Positions 31,823 to 41,450 are shown, numbered from the stretch's first letter. The stretch is 64,000 bases of DNA from Nonomuraea angiospora (GCF_014873145.1 NZ_JADBEK010000001.1:10850001-10914000); one strand, 5' to 3'. Made by a program: numbers and translations. The notes: generated by a model not told the origin, from the letters alone.

Positions 31823-34261
31823 ATGAGCAGCAGACAGTGGGCGATCAGGGCGGCCGTGCCGCTGCTCGTCGCCGCCGGACTGGTCGTTCCCCGGGCGTCC
31901 GCCGCGTCCTTGTTCGGGGCCGCCCCTTACCAGGACCCCAGCCTGCCCGTGCCCACCCGGGTGGCCGACCTCATGTCCAGGATGACGCTGGACGAGAAGC
32001 TCGGCCAGATGACCCAGGCCGAACGCGGCTCGGTCAGCAACTCCGACGTCACCACGTACCGGCTCGGCTCCGTGCTGTCGGGCGGCGGCTCCGCGCCGTC
32101 GCCCAACACGGCCGCTTCCTGGGCGGACATGTACGACGGGTTCCAGAACGCGGCCCTGGCCACGCCGCTCGGCATCCCCATCCTCTACGGGGCGGACGCC
32201 GTGCACGGCCACAACAACGTCGTCGGCGCCACGATCTTCCCCCACAACATCGGCCTCGGCGCCACCCGGGACCCCGCCCTCGTCGAGCGCGTCGGCCGGG
32301 CGGTGGCCGAGGAGGTGTCGGGCACCGGCGTCGACTGGGACTTCGCCCCCTGCCTGTGCGTGGCCCGCAACGACCGGTGGGGCCGCACGTACGAGTCGTT
32401 CGGCGAGACGCCGGAGCTGCCCTCCTCCATGGCCACGATCGTGACGGGCCTGCAGGGCGCCACGCTGAACGGCCCCGCGTCCGTGCTCGCCACCGCCAAG
32501 CACTACGTCGGCGACGGCGGCACCACGGGCGGCGTGGACCAGGGCGACACCCAGCTGTCCGAGGCCGACCTGCGGGCGATCCACCTGCCGCCGTTCAGGG
32601 CCGCGGTGGAGCGCGGGGTCGGCTCCGTGATGACCTCCTTCAGCAGCTGGAACGGCGCCAGGCTGCACGGGCACCAGTACCTGATCACCACGGTGCTCAA
32701 GGGCGAGCTGGGCTTCTCCGGGTTCGTGGTCTCCGACTGGAACGGCATCGACCAGATCGACGGCGCCCCCGGCACGTCCGCGCTCGACGTGCGCACCGCC
32801 GTGAACGCGGGCATCGACATGGTGATGGTCCCCACGGCGTGGCGCCAGTTCATCGACCTGCTGCGGGCCGAGGTCCAGGCCGGCCGGGTGACCACGGCCA
32901 GGGTCGACGACGCGGTACGGCGCATCCTCACCAAGAAGTTCGAGCTCGGGCTGTTCGAGAAGCCGCTGACGGACCGCTCGTACACCTCGACCGTGGGCAG
33001 CGCCGCGCACCGCGCGCTGGCCCGCGAGGCGGTCGCCAAGTCGCAGGTCGTGCTGAAGAACGCCGGCAACGTGCTGCCGCTCGCCCGCGGCGGCAAGATC
33101 TTCGTGGCGGGCAGGAGCGCGGACAACATCGGCAACCAGAGCGGCGGCTGGACGATCTCCTGGCAGGGCTCGTCCGGCAACATCACCCCGGGCACCACCA
33201 TCCTGCAGGGCATCAGGAACAGCGCGGGCTCCGGCACGACCGTCACCTACAGCCAGGACGGCACCGGCATCGACTCCTCCTACCGCGTCGCCGTCGCGGT
33301 GGTCGGCGAGACTCCGTACGCCGAGGGCCAGGGCGACCGGCCCGGCAGCCTGGGCCTGGACGCCGCGGACGTCAACACCATCGCGAACCTGCGCGCGTCC
33401 GGCGTCCCGGTCGTCGTGGTGCTGGTCTCGGGCCGGCCCCTCGACGTCGCCTCCCAGCTGTCCGGCTGGAACGCGCTGGTCGCCGCCTGGTTGCCGGGCA
33501 CCGAGGGGCAGGGCGTGGCGGACGTGCTGTTCGGGACCACCCCGCCGACCGGCAAGCTGCCGGTGACCTGGATGAGCAGCGCGTCCCAGCAGCCGATCAA
33601 CTCGGGGGACGGGAAGACGCCGCTGTTCCCGTACGGGTTCGGTCTGACGTACGGGCAGGCGGACTCCAGCCCGCCCACCGCGCCCGGCACGCCCGCGGCC
33701 TCCGCGGTCACCTCCTCGTCCGCGACCCTGACCTGGGCCGCCTCCAGCGACGACGTGGGGGTGACGGGGTACGACGTGGTCCGCGTTCAGGGCTCGACGG
33801 AGACGGCCGTGGCCACGAGCGCGACGGCCTCGGCCACCGTCACGGGGCTGGCGGCGGGCACGTCGTACACCTTCGCCGTGTACGCCAGGGACGCGGCGGG
33901 CAACCGCTCGCCGCGCTCGGGAACGGTGAGCGTGACGACGTCCGGCGGCGGCCAGCCGGGCGGTTGCACGGCCACCGCGACCGTGCAGAGCCAGTGGAGC
34001 ACCGGGTACGTCATCCAGGTCGCGGTGACCAACACCGGCACCACGTCCCTGACCGGGTGGGGCGTCACCTTCACATTGCCGCCCGGGCACGCGGTCACCG
34101 GGTCGTGGAACGTCACGATGACCACGTCCGGCCAGGCCGTCACCGCCCGCAACGCCGCGCACAACGGCTCGCTCGCCCCGGGGGCGAGCACGTCGTTCGG
34201 CTTCCAGGCCACCCGCCCGGCCGGCGACACCCGCCTGCCGTCCGGCTACACCTGCGGGTGA
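31823..34261 (+). CDS. Secreted GH3 beta-glucosidase with FnIII and CBM2 modules
   Basis: 812 aa. Signal peptide 1-28; GH3 N-domain about 40-340 with LGQMTQAERGSV, KHYVGDGGTTGG and nucleophile Asp in FVVSDWNGID; GH3 C-domain about 400-610 with GGWTISWQG. A fibronectin III domain (PPTAPGTPAASAVTSSSATL) covers about 617-705 and a CBM2 cellulose-binding module (CTATATVQSQWSTGYVIQV) about 711-812. Together with the CebR box, this indicates extracellular cello-oligosaccharide or glucan breakdown. ATG 31823 is close to the box and has no strong Shine-Dalgarno. Confidence 0.93.
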   Translation: MSSRQWAIRAAVPLLVAAGLVVPRASAASLFGAAPYQDPSLPVPTRVADLMSRMTLDEKLGQMTQAERGSVSNSDVTTYRLGSVLSGGGSAPSPNTAASWADMYDGFQNAALATPLGIPILYGADAVHGHNNVVGATIFPHNIGLGATRDPALVERVGRAVAEEVSGTGVDWDFAPCLCVARNDRWGRTYESFGETPELPSSMATIVTGLQGATLNGPASVLATAKHYVGDGGTTGGVDQGDTQLSEADLRAIHLPPFRAAVERGVGSVMTSFSSWNGARLHGHQYLITTVLKGELGFSGFVVSDWNGIDQIDGAPGTSALDVRTAVNAGIDMVMVPTAWRQFIDLLRAEVQAGRVTTARVDDAVRRILTKKFELGLFEKPLTDRSYTSTVGSAAHRALAREAVAKSQVVLKNAGNVLPLARGGKIFVAGRSADNIGNQSGGWTISWQGSSGNITPGTTILQGIRNSAGSGTTVTYSQDGTGIDSSYRVAVAVVGETPYAEGQGDRPGSLGLDAADVNTIANLRASGVPVVVVLVSGRPLDVASQLSGWNALVAAWLPGTEGQGVADVLFGTTPPTGKLPVTWMSSASQQPINSGDGKTPLFPYGFGLTYGQADSSPPTAPGTPAASAVTSSSATLTWAASSDDVGVTGYDVVRVQGSTETAVATSATASATVTGLAAGTSYTFAVYARDAAGNRSPRSGTVSVTTSGGGQPGGCTATATVQSQWSTGYVIQVAVTNTGTTSLTGWGVTFTLPPGHAVTGSWNVTMTTSGQAVTARNAAHNGSLAPGASTSFGFQATRPAGDTRLPSGYTCG

Positions 34262-34346
34262 CGGCGGGCCTGGTGCGCTCGCCGTCACCCGGGGGAGAGG
34301 TCAGCGGGGGAGATGCCAGCAGGGGAGATGCCGGCAGGGGGAGAGG

Positions 34347-34868
34347 TCAGCGGTCGACGTGCAGCCGGTCGAACTCGACCTGCGGCGCGCTACCGGCGAA
34401 GTTGCGGTCGACCTCGGCCCGCTCGGCGGCGCTCGGGTTCGCGTTGGTGCAGCTCACGGGCGCGCTCGACCCCGACATCAGGTCGGAGCACAGCCCGGTG
34501 CGCCGGTCGGGCAGGCCCAGGATGTGGCCGATCTCGTGGGTGGAGATGCGCAGCGGGTTGTAGCCCTGCGTGGTGGCCTGCCGGCCGATCCAGACCGTGC
34601 CGCGGCCCAGGCTGGTGGGCAGCGCGCGCGGCCAGCCGTTGTCGGCGTACACGACGAAGTCGGCGGGCGTTCCCTGGACGAGCCGGACGTTGACGACGCT
34701 GGAGTTCCAGAGCTGGGCCGCCTGGTTCACCACGGACACGAACTCGGCGGCCCGGCTCGCGTCGTACCTGACGACCCTGACCAGGGCCGCGGCCTGCGCG
34801 GGCGCGGTGACGAGCAGGAATGTGAGGCCGAGTAAGAGGGAGAGCACGAGACGAAGGGGTCTGGGCAC
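34347..34868 (-). CDS. Snapalysin-type small neutral metalloprotease (M7)
   Basis: 173 aa from GTG 34868, preceded by GGAGGAGG. Signal peptide LRLVLSLLLGLTFLLVTAPAQA; mature protein with zinc site HEIGHILGLPD (HExxHxxGxxD) of the M7 family and a C-terminal part with two Cys (GLCSDLMSG, VSCTNANPS). Snapalysin is secreted by Streptomyces and cleaves next to aromatic residues. Imperfect direct repeats of GGGGGAGAGGTCAGCG occur at 34291 and 34337, around the 3' end. Confidence 0.92.
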   Translation of the reverse strand: MPRPLRLVLSLLLGLTFLLVTAPAQAAALVRVVRYDASRAAEFVSVVNQAAQLWNSSVVNVRLVQGTPADFVVYADNGWPRALPTSLGRGTVWIGRQATTQGYNPLRISTHEIGHILGLPDRRTGLCSDLMSGSSAPVSCTNANPSAAERAEVDRNFAGSAPQVEFDRLHVDR

Positions 34869-35040
34869 GGAGCCTCCTCCGGGAGTTGGGGGTGCCGCCA
34901 CGTTATGCGCGTCCTCCGGCCCAGGGAGAGGTACCAGATTGCCCCTATCGCGGTGGTATGGCGCGGGGTTGCGTGGCTGCCTGACCGTCACGAAGCGCAG
35001 CCGAGGAAAAACTGTCAGTGTCCGAACGCATACTCAGAGC

Positions 35041-36903
35041 ATGCAGGATGAGCCTCTCGAACTCGGCGAGATCGCCACCCCCACCTGGAACGTTCACAAC
35101 GACAAGATGGCGGAGGTCGGCTTCCTGACCATCGCCCGCCGCCTGCCGTCGCTCGTGGCACAGGCGATGCGCATGGCCTGGGGCGCGAGCCGGCGCGACA
35201 CCATGGCCACGATCACGCTCAACCTCCTCGGCGGCGTCTTCACGGCCTTCGGCCTGCTGGCGACCACCGGCGTCCTCACCGCCCTCTTCAGCGAGGGCCC
35301 GACCCCCGATCGCGTGCTGGCCGCGCTGCCCAGCCTCGTCCTGGTCGGCGGCGCGGCCGTGCTGCGCACGACCGTTCAGGCGGGCGCGGGCTGGGCGGAG
35401 TCGCGCCTCACCCCGCAGATCACCCGGCTGACGGAGGAGCGCCTGTTCGGGCTGACCAGCCGGGTGGAGCTCGTGGCCTACGACGACCCGGAGTTCCATG
35501 ACGCCCTCGAACGCGCCAGGGCGCGGGGTGCGGGCGTGGCCGACTGGGTGGTGTCGTCGGCCATCGACGTGGTCACGGCCGCGGTCGGCATCGCGGCCGC
35601 GGCCGGCGTCCTCGGCCTGCTCCACCCGGTGCTCCTGCCGCTGCTGCTGCTCGCCGTCCTGCCCGACGCCTGGGCGGCGGTCCGCAGCGCGCGCATGCGC
35701 TACTCGACCATGTACGGCCTGATCCCGGCCCGCCGCCGCAAGTGGATCATCGCGGAGCTGCTGGCCGAGCGCGAGGCCGCGGCCGAGGTCCGCTCGTTCA
35801 CCATGCGCGGCTTCCTGCTGCGCATGTACGACGCGGTGGCCCGGGCCGAGCAGGACGTCCTGCTCCAGCTGGCCAGACGCCAGACCGTCGCCCGGCTCGT
35901 CGGCGAGGCCCTCGGCGGCCTCGGCGCCGCGCTGGTCTACGTCGCCCTCGGCGTGCTCCTGGCGGTGGCCGCGATCCCGCTGGCGGTGGCGGGCACCGCG
36001 GTCCTGGCGATCAGATCGGGCCAGAGCTCGCTGAGCAGTTTCCTGTACGCCACCAACAGCCTCTACGAGCAGGGCCTCTACTTCACCGACTTCCTGGAGT
36101 TCTGCGAGGACGCCGAGCGCCGCCTGACCGGCCCCCGCCCGGCCGCGGCCCCGGTCGGCTTCGACCGCATCACGGCCGATGACATCACCTTCACCTACCC
36201 CGGGGCCGAGGAGCCCGCCCTGCGCGAGGTGTCCATCGAGATCAAACGCGGCGAGGTCATCGCCTTCGTCGGAGAGAACGGCTCCGGCAAGACCACCCTC
36301 GCCAAAATCCTGTCCGGCCTGTACGAACCCGACACCGGCACCGTCCGCTGGGACGACACCGACCTGCGCCAGGTCGACCCCGAGCACCTGCGCCGGCGCA
36401 CCGCCGTCATCGCCCAGGACCACACCCGCTGGCCCCTCACCGCCCGCTACAACATCACCATGGGCACCGGCAAAGGCGAGCAGGCCCTGCACGCCGCCGC
36501 CGCGGTCGCCGGCGCCGACCAGGTCATCGCCGACCTCCCCCACGGCTACCGCACCCTGCTCGACCGCCGCTTCAAGGACGGCCACGAGCTGTCCGGCGGC
36601 CAGTGGCAGCGCATCGCCGTCGCCCGTGGCTTCCACCGCGACGCAGACCTGCTCATCTGCGACGAACCCACCGCCGCCCTCGACGCCCGCGCCGAACACG
36701 CGCTCTTCGAACGCATCCGCCACCACTCCGACGGCCGCACCGTCCTGCTCATCACCCACCGCCTGGCCAGCGTCCGCTACGCCGACCGCATCTACGTCCT
36801 CGACCACGGCCAGATCACCGAGCAGGGCGACCACCACACCCTGATGTCCCTCAACGGCCTCTACGCCGACCTCTACACCCTCCAGGCCGCCGCCTACCGC
36901 TGA
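35041..36903 (+). CDS. ABC exporter with fused membrane and ATPase domains
   Basis: 620 aa from ATG 35041. The membrane domain (about 60-340) has four to six helices (LNLLGGVFTAFGLLATTGVL, GLGAALVYVALGVLLAVAAI). The ATPase domain (about 375-620) has Walker A GENGSGKTT, Q-loop VIAQDHTRW, signature ELSGGQWQR, Walker B LLICDEP and switch His in LLITHRLAS. The substrate is unknown; multidrug, lipid or peptide export is typical of the class. No partner half-transporter is adjacent. A 19-bp inverted repeat follows the stop. Confidence 0.9.
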   Translation: MQDEPLELGEIATPTWNVHNDKMAEVGFLTIARRLPSLVAQAMRMAWGASRRDTMATITLNLLGGVFTAFGLLATTGVLTALFSEGPTPDRVLAALPSLVLVGGAAVLRTTVQAGAGWAESRLTPQITRLTEERLFGLTSRVELVAYDDPEFHDALERARARGAGVADWVVSSAIDVVTAAVGIAAAAGVLGLLHPVLLPLLLLAVLPDAWAAVRSARMRYSTMYGLIPARRRKWIIAELLAEREAAAEVRSFTMRGFLLRMYDAVARAEQDVLLQLARRQTVARLVGEALGGLGAALVYVALGVLLAVAAIPLAVAGTAVLAIRSGQSSLSSFLYATNSLYEQGLYFTDFLEFCEDAERRLTGPRPAAAPVGFDRITADDITFTYPGAEEPALREVSIEIKRGEVIAFVGENGSGKTTLAKILSGLYEPDTGTVRWDDTDLRQVDPEHLRRRTAVIAQDHTRWPLTARYNITMGTGKGEQALHAAAAVAGADQVIADLPHGYRTLLDRRFKDGHELSGGQWQRIAVARGFHRDADLLICDEPTAALDARAEHALFERIRHHSDGRTVLLITHRLASVRYADRIYVLDHGQITEQGDHHTLMSLNGLYADLYTLQAAAYR

Positions 36904-36920
36904 CACCTCTTCCAGCGTCA

Positions 36921-36971
36921 CTTGCACAATGTTCAAGTCGCCCCTACCGTCGGACTTGAACATTGTGCAAG
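36921..36971. promoter_or_regulatory. Perfect 19-bp inverted repeat, operator and/or terminator
   Basis: Arms 36921-36939 and 36953-36971 pair perfectly around a 13-base spacer. Each arm is itself a near palindrome (TTGCACAATGTTCAA with one off-centre mismatch pair), so it may be two operator copies in opposite orientation. It lies 17 bases after the exporter stop and 21 before the DoxX-like start. Regulation by the TetR at 37495-38208 is likely. Confidence 0.72.
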
Positions 36972-36992
36972 TCGTCGTCCCGGGAGGGCCCC

Positions 36993-37541
36993 ATGCCGGT
37001 TTCCGTGGTCATCGCGTCCACGCTGCAGTACGCGCTCGCAGTGCTGTTCCTCGTCCTGCCCGTCCTCGTCCACACCCACGGGGAGCGGGCTCAGCGGGCG
37101 GCCGAGGCGGTCGTGACCCGGCAGGGCCTGCCTGCAGGGGTGCTCGCCCGGCACGGGGTCAAGTTCGCCGAGAGCGTCGTGGAGCTGCTGTTCCCCCTCG
37201 CCATCTGCGCCGCCCTGGCGACGCTGGCCTCGCTCGGCCTCGCGGGGAACGGGGTGGGCCGGATCCTGTCGTGGATCGCCGCCGCGCTCCTCATGACCGC
37301 GGGCGCGTTCGTCACCGGCAGCCAGGTCTTCGCGGCCCGCTACGTCGAGGCGGCCTTCAAGAAGTCCAAGGAGCCGGGGGTGCGGCAGCTCGACGGGGGA
37401 GCGGTGGTGCGCGCGGCGCAGGAGGCGTTCCCCGCGATCCTGCGACCGCTGATCGTGCTCCGGTTCGCGCTGACGGCCGCGGGCTCGCCGGCCGTCATCG
37501 TCCTGCTGGCGACTCCGGCCGCGAGCGCGTACTTCCATTAG
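36993..37541 (+). CDS. DoxX-like integral membrane protein
   Basis: 182 aa, ATG 36993 with GGGAGGG. At least three hydrophobic segments are clear (VVIASTLQYALAVLFLVLPV; LLFPLAICAALATLASLGLA; ILSWIAAALLMTAGAFVTG) with a fourth near the C-terminus. Length and helix pattern resemble DoxX/DoxD-like proteins, but no family motif settles it. The last 47 bases overlap the convergent TetR gene. Confidence 0.65.
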   Translation: MPVSVVIASTLQYALAVLFLVLPVLVHTHGERAQRAAEAVVTRQGLPAGVLARHGVKFAESVVELLFPLAICAALATLASLGLAGNGVGRILSWIAAALLMTAGAFVTGSQVFAARYVEAAFKKSKEPGVRQLDGGAVVRAAQEAFPAILRPLIVLRFALTAAGSPAVIVLLATPAASAYFH

Positions 37542-38208
37542 CCAGCCGCGCCTCCAGCCCGTCGAGGATCGTCCGCAGCCCGAACTCGAACGAGTCCTCG
37601 TCCGGCAGGGAATGTGCGGCCTCCACCGACGGCGTGGCGCGGGCCCGCAACCGGGGGAACTGCTCGGCGATCTCGCTGATGCGCGCGATGGTGTCGCGCA
37701 GCCGCTGCTCCTCGTCCGCCCCCGCCCTGCGCAGCCGGGCCCGCCATGCCAGCTCGGCCGCCTCGCCCTGCGCGGCGCCGATGACGAACATGAGCACGGT
37801 CGCCGCCGCCTGGTCCGCATCCGGCCCGCCGAACCCGGCGGCCTCGTAGACGGCGAGGCAGCGGTCGTCGTAACGGGCCTTGTTGGGGCCGTGGATGAGG
37901 TGGGTGCTCATGGCCGGGAGCATCCAGAAGTGGCGCCCCAGCATGTCGTGCGCACCGGCGGCCAGCACCGCCGCGGCCTCCCGCCAGCCGACCTCGGCGG
38001 GGTCGGGCAGCTCGATCTCGTCCCACACGTGGTCGGCGGCCAGCACGACCAGCTCGTCCTTGCTCTTGACGTGCCAGTACATGGCCGTGGCCGCCGCGCC
38101 TAGCTGGGCGCCCAGCCGCCGCATGTTCAGCCCGTCCACGCCCTCGGCGTCCAGCACCGAGACGGCGGCCCGGACGATCTGGTCCCGGGTCAGGGTGTCA
38201 CGCGGCAT
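37495..38208 (-). CDS. TetR-family regulator (TetR_C-type)
   Basis: 237 aa from ATG 38208 with GGGGGG. DNA-binding part LTRDQIVRAAVSVLDAEGVDGLNMRRLGAQLGAAATAMYWHVKSKDEL is very close to classical Tet repressors. The C-terminal domain (VWDEIELPDPAEVGWREAAAVLAAG) matches TetR_C_1. It converges on the DoxX-like gene with a 47-bp overlap, and the 19-bp inverted repeat upstream of that gene is the likely operator. Tail is Arg/Ser-rich. Confidence 0.92.
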   Translation of the reverse strand: MPRDTLTRDQIVRAAVSVLDAEGVDGLNMRRLGAQLGAAATAMYWHVKSKDELVVLAADHVWDEIELPDPAEVGWREAAAVLAAGAHDMLGRHFWMLPAMSTHLIHGPNKARYDDRCLAVYEAAGFGGPDADQAAATVLMFVIGAAQGEAAELAWRARLRRAGADEEQRLRDTIARISEIAEQFPRLRARATPSVEAAHSLPDEDSFEFGLRTILDGLEARLANGSTRSRPESPAGR

Positions 38209-38390
38209 GCCCCCCAACCTACCGCCCCCGCCCGCGCGATCACCGGCCTCGCAGCGTCCACGCCCACAGTGCCCACCCCGGCACCCGCCCATCTCACGTT
38301 CGGTCGCTCCGCGTTCGCCCATCCCGCTTCCGCGCCCACGCGTCTGCCTCGCAGCGCCCGCCCCGGCAGCAGCCCATCTCGCGCCCAGCG

Positions 38391-38433
38391 GACCTCTCTC
38401 GTGCCGGCCGGGAGGGCGGGCACGAGAGAGGTC
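38391..38433. terminator. Strong hairpin downstream of HNH nuclease gene
   Basis: GACCTCTCTCGTGCC (38391-38405) pairs perfectly with 38419-38433 around a 13-base loop. It lies 41 bases past the stop of the leftward HNH gene, in the 265-bp gap before the TetR start. There is no T-run, common for actinomycete terminators. The rest of the gap holds no recognisable gene. Confidence 0.7.
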
Positions 38434-38473
38434 AGTGAGGCGGGCGCGTGGGTCCACAGTGCCCGGCGGGAGG

Positions 38474-39112
38474 TCAGCAGGAGGTGAGCATGCTGCCCAG
38501 CGCCGCCTTCTCCGTGCTGTCGGTGCTCAGCCCCCAGTACCACTTCACCTGGATCCAGGCGCGGGCGTACCGGCAGCGCTCGGCGGTGCGGGGCGGCTGC
38601 CACTCCGCCGGGTCCTGGTCCGACTTGGACTGGTTGACGTTGTCCGTGACGGCCCACAACTGGGGCCCGCCCAGGTCGTTGGCGAACTGCTGGCGGCGGG
38701 AGGTGGTCCACGCCCAGGCGCCCGAGGCCCAGGCTTCGGCGAGCGGGACCATGTGGTCGATGTCCACGTCGGAGGCGGCGGTCCAGGTCGCGCCGTCGTA
38801 CGGGCTGTACCAGGAGCCGGAGGTGGCGGCGCAGGAGGAATCGGTCACGACGTTGGTGCCGTCGCGCTTGAGCACTTCTTCGCGGGTGTTGCAGGAGCCG
38901 CTGATCGTGATCCAGTGCGGGAACAGGTCACGGTCGTACGTGCTGCCGTGAGACTCGGCCGCCACCGTGAGCTCGGCGAGGCGGGCGGCGGCGGTGCCGA
39001 CGGAAGGGATGTTCGGGGGGATCGCGGCGGCGGGTTGGGCGGTGGCGGTGAGGGTGACAGTGGCGGCGCAGGCAAGGGTGAGGGCGGCGGGTAACACGCG
39101 GTTGCGGCGCAT
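38474..39112 (-). CDS. Secreted HNH-family nuclease
   Basis: 212 aa from ATG 39112. Signal peptide (LPAALTLACAATVTLTATAQPAAA) followed by the DUF1524-type HNH domain: DVDIDHMVPLAEAWASGAW supplies the D-H pair, ANDLGGPQLWAVTDNVNQSKSD the Asn, and PAEWQPP the tail motif. Four Cys may form disulfides. Such proteins are extracellular DNA-degrading enzymes used in nutrition or competition. Confidence 0.88.
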   Translation of the reverse strand: MRRNRVLPAALTLACAATVTLTATAQPAAAIPPNIPSVGTAAARLAELTVAAESHGSTYDRDLFPHWITISGSCNTREEVLKRDGTNVVTDSSCAATSGSWYSPYDGATWTAASDVDIDHMVPLAEAWASGAWAWTTSRRQQFANDLGGPQLWAVTDNVNQSKSDQDPAEWQPPRTAERCRYARAWIQVKWYWGLSTDSTEKAALGSMLTSC

Positions 39113-39466
39113 GAGGGGTGGCCCTTCTGCCGCCGTCCTCGGCCGGCCACAAGTGCCGGTCAGGGGCGAGGAGGGCGGGCACCTAGACCGTGTCATTGTC
39201 CGTGTTAGTCCACATATAGCCAGGTTTGCCGAGCTCAAATGGAGGCGTCGGGCGATTGCTGACATGAGCTGTCATGCAGTCATGGGCGCGCCTGTCAACG
39301 TTGGGGCGACGTTCATCGCCCCGTCACGCGCACCCGAACGGCGATCGTCGGCGTCCCCCGCGTTGCGCGGGTTCGCGGATTCCTCGTCCTGTCGTCAGGG
39401 GAATCCGTGCGTGGTGGAGATCTGGGTCATCTCACCCGCGCCGAGGTCATCCCACGGTCGCTGACA

Positions 39467-39490
39467 GCTCTGGGAGCCACCTCCCAGAGC
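39467..39490. promoter_or_regulatory. Inverted repeat upstream of secreted hydrolase gene
   Basis: GCTCTGGGAG (39467-39476) and CTCCCAGAGC (39481-39490) pair perfectly around CCAC. The TGGGAG...CTCCCA arms match CebR half-sites but are spaced by four extra bases. It is 53 bp before the hydrolase ATG. The rest of the gap from 39113 shows no gene. Confidence 0.5.
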
Positions 39491-39543
39491 GAATCGTCCG
39501 AGCGGCCGAAGCGATCCGGTGCACGAAAGTCCAGGCTGTGAGC

Positions 39544-41307
39544 ATGATCGCAAAGGTCTTCGGACTTGTACTGGTCGCCGCCCTGTTGCGGGGCGCACCG
39601 GCCCCTCCGCCCGAACCGCATGAGTGCGCGAACGCGACCACCCGCTGCGACGGCACCATCCGGGTTCCCCTCGATTGGGAAAACCCCTCCTCCGAACGCA
39701 TCTCCGTTGCCTTCACCTTCATCCCGGCAAAGGACGCCGACGGCACGGTGGCAGCCAACCGCGGCGGGCCACAACCGGCTCTGCCGGAGATACCCGGGAT
39801 CCAGCACGTTCTCGGGCCTGTGCTCGATCGGAAGAACCTCCTGGTCATGGATCCGCGCGGGATCGGACGATCCTCGCCGCTGCTGTGCCCGGGAGCCGAC
39901 CCCTTCGCGCCTGAGACCATCGCCGCCTGCGCCGAGAGCGTGGGTGCGCGCGGTGCGTACTTCACCGCCGACCAGGCCTCGCACGACCTCGACGCGGTAC
40001 GGCGAGCGCTCGGCCTGGGCAAGATGAGCTACTTCGGCAACTCCTACGGCACCTTGTACGCCCAGGCGTATGCGGCCCGATACCCGAACAGCCTCGACGC
40101 GATCTTCCTGGACAGCTCCATGGTCATCGGCCGCGACGGGTACGCGGAGCAGGAGTTCGACGCCCGGCTCGACTACCTCGATCTCGTCTGCGGGCGGTCG
40201 AGGGCATGTGACGCGCTGCCCGGCGAAGCCTCCGGCATCTGGACGAGGCTGGTGGACCGGCTGCGAAAGCGGCCCGATCCGGAGGTGACGTTGCACCAAG
40301 CGCTCACGCTACGTGGGCCGGCCGAAGCGGTGGTCGGCCGGGAGAACGTCGCGGCCGCACACGCCTACCTCAACGGCGACCCGGCTCCACTGCGCCGTCT
40401 GGCCCGCCTGACCCCCAAGACCGTCCCGCCGTTCGACCCTCCGTGGCTTGCGGGGCATGTGGCCTTTCGTTGTGGCGACGGTTCCTTCCCCTTCGACCGG
40501 CTGGCATCGGCGGCCGAGCGTCAAGCGCAGGCCGAGCGGTACTACGAGCGAGAACGCCCGATGGCCCCCTACTGGCCCACCGACTTCTTCCCCACCGAGG
40601 CGGTCGCCAGCCAGGAGTGGTGCGTCAACTGGCCGACCCCGCGACACAGCCCGCCGCGCCCGCCGGGACAGGCGCTGCCCAACGTACCCATCCTGGTAGT
40701 GGCCGGGGACTTCGACGTCAACCGCCCTGCGGAGGTGGCGCGTTCGCTCCGGGTCTTCCCGAACGCGACCGTCATCCGGATTCCGTTCGGGATTCACGCG
40801 CAGTCCTTCCTCCCGTCGCCGTTGGGTGACTGCGTGCGCGGCATGCTGCGTACGTTCCTGACCAGCAAGCGGATAGTGGATCAGAAATGCACCGGCGAGA
40901 ACTACCGCGCCGTCGGCGCGTTCCCGCAGCAGCTCCGGGATGTGACGCCGCACCCGGCCCGTCGGCTCAGCTCTGGTCAGCGGCGGATCCTCGCGGCCGC
41001 CTTCGCGACCGCCGCCGACGCCACCGCTCGCCGCAATCCGCACGCCTTCTACTACTTCGGACGGCCGAACGAGGCGGGGCTGCGCGGCGGCCAGGTCACC
41101 TTCGGTCAGGACATCACGCTCGACAGGGTGCGGTTCGTGCGCGACCTGCAGGTCAGCGGACCGATCGCCCTCACCCCGGACGGTCGCGCCACCGCGACCC
41201 TCACGGCCGAGACCGGCGGACGTACCCACGAGGTGACGCTGACCTGGACGGCGTTCTCCACCCGGCCGGCCCTGTCCGGCACCTTCGACGGCCTCCCCTT
41301 CGACTGA
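39544..41307 (+). CDS. Tripeptidyl-aminopeptidase-like alpha/beta hydrolase
   Basis: 587 aa, ATG 39544 (GTG 39538 is two codons upstream). A hydrophobic leader (FGLVLVAALLRGAPAP) suggests secretion. The substrate-entry region CANATTRCDGTIRVPLDWENP, oxyanion segment DPRGIGRSSPLLC, nucleophile Ser in YFGNSYGTLYAQ, Asp in VVAGDFDVNRP and His in PFGIHAQSF make a complete triad. Length and order match the SCO-type tripeptidyl aminopeptidases and proteases of family S33. A C-terminal extension of about 110 aa is beta-rich. Confidence 0.87.
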   Translation: MIAKVFGLVLVAALLRGAPAPPPEPHECANATTRCDGTIRVPLDWENPSSERISVAFTFIPAKDADGTVAANRGGPQPALPEIPGIQHVLGPVLDRKNLLVMDPRGIGRSSPLLCPGADPFAPETIAACAESVGARGAYFTADQASHDLDAVRRALGLGKMSYFGNSYGTLYAQAYAARYPNSLDAIFLDSSMVIGRDGYAEQEFDARLDYLDLVCGRSRACDALPGEASGIWTRLVDRLRKRPDPEVTLHQALTLRGPAEAVVGRENVAAAHAYLNGDPAPLRRLARLTPKTVPPFDPPWLAGHVAFRCGDGSFPFDRLASAAERQAQAERYYERERPMAPYWPTDFFPTEAVASQEWCVNWPTPRHSPPRPPGQALPNVPILVVAGDFDVNRPAEVARSLRVFPNATVIRIPFGIHAQSFLPSPLGDCVRGMLRTFLTSKRIVDQKCTGENYRAVGAFPQQLRDVTPHPARRLSSGQRRILAAAFATAADATARRNPHAFYYFGRPNEAGLRGGQVTFGQDITLDRVRFVRDLQVSGPIALTPDGRATATLTAETGGRTHEVTLTWTAFSTRPALSGTFDGLPFD

Positions 41308-41320
41308 CCGCCCTGCCTTG

Positions 41321-41352
41321 CTCTGCGCCGGCTCTGCGCCGGCTCTGCGCCG
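41321..41352. repeat. Short tandem repeat after hydrolase gene
   Basis: CTCTGCGCCGG is repeated nearly three times in a row, starting 14 bases after the hydrolase stop. No function is evident. Confidence 0.6.
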
Positions 41353-41450
41353 CGTTCCGGATGGCCGAGTGGACGCAGGCGCATGCCGTGCCGACCGGAA
41401 CGCCGCAGACGCGGATGAGGTGGACAGGACCGGCCGTGACGGTGGGTCAT

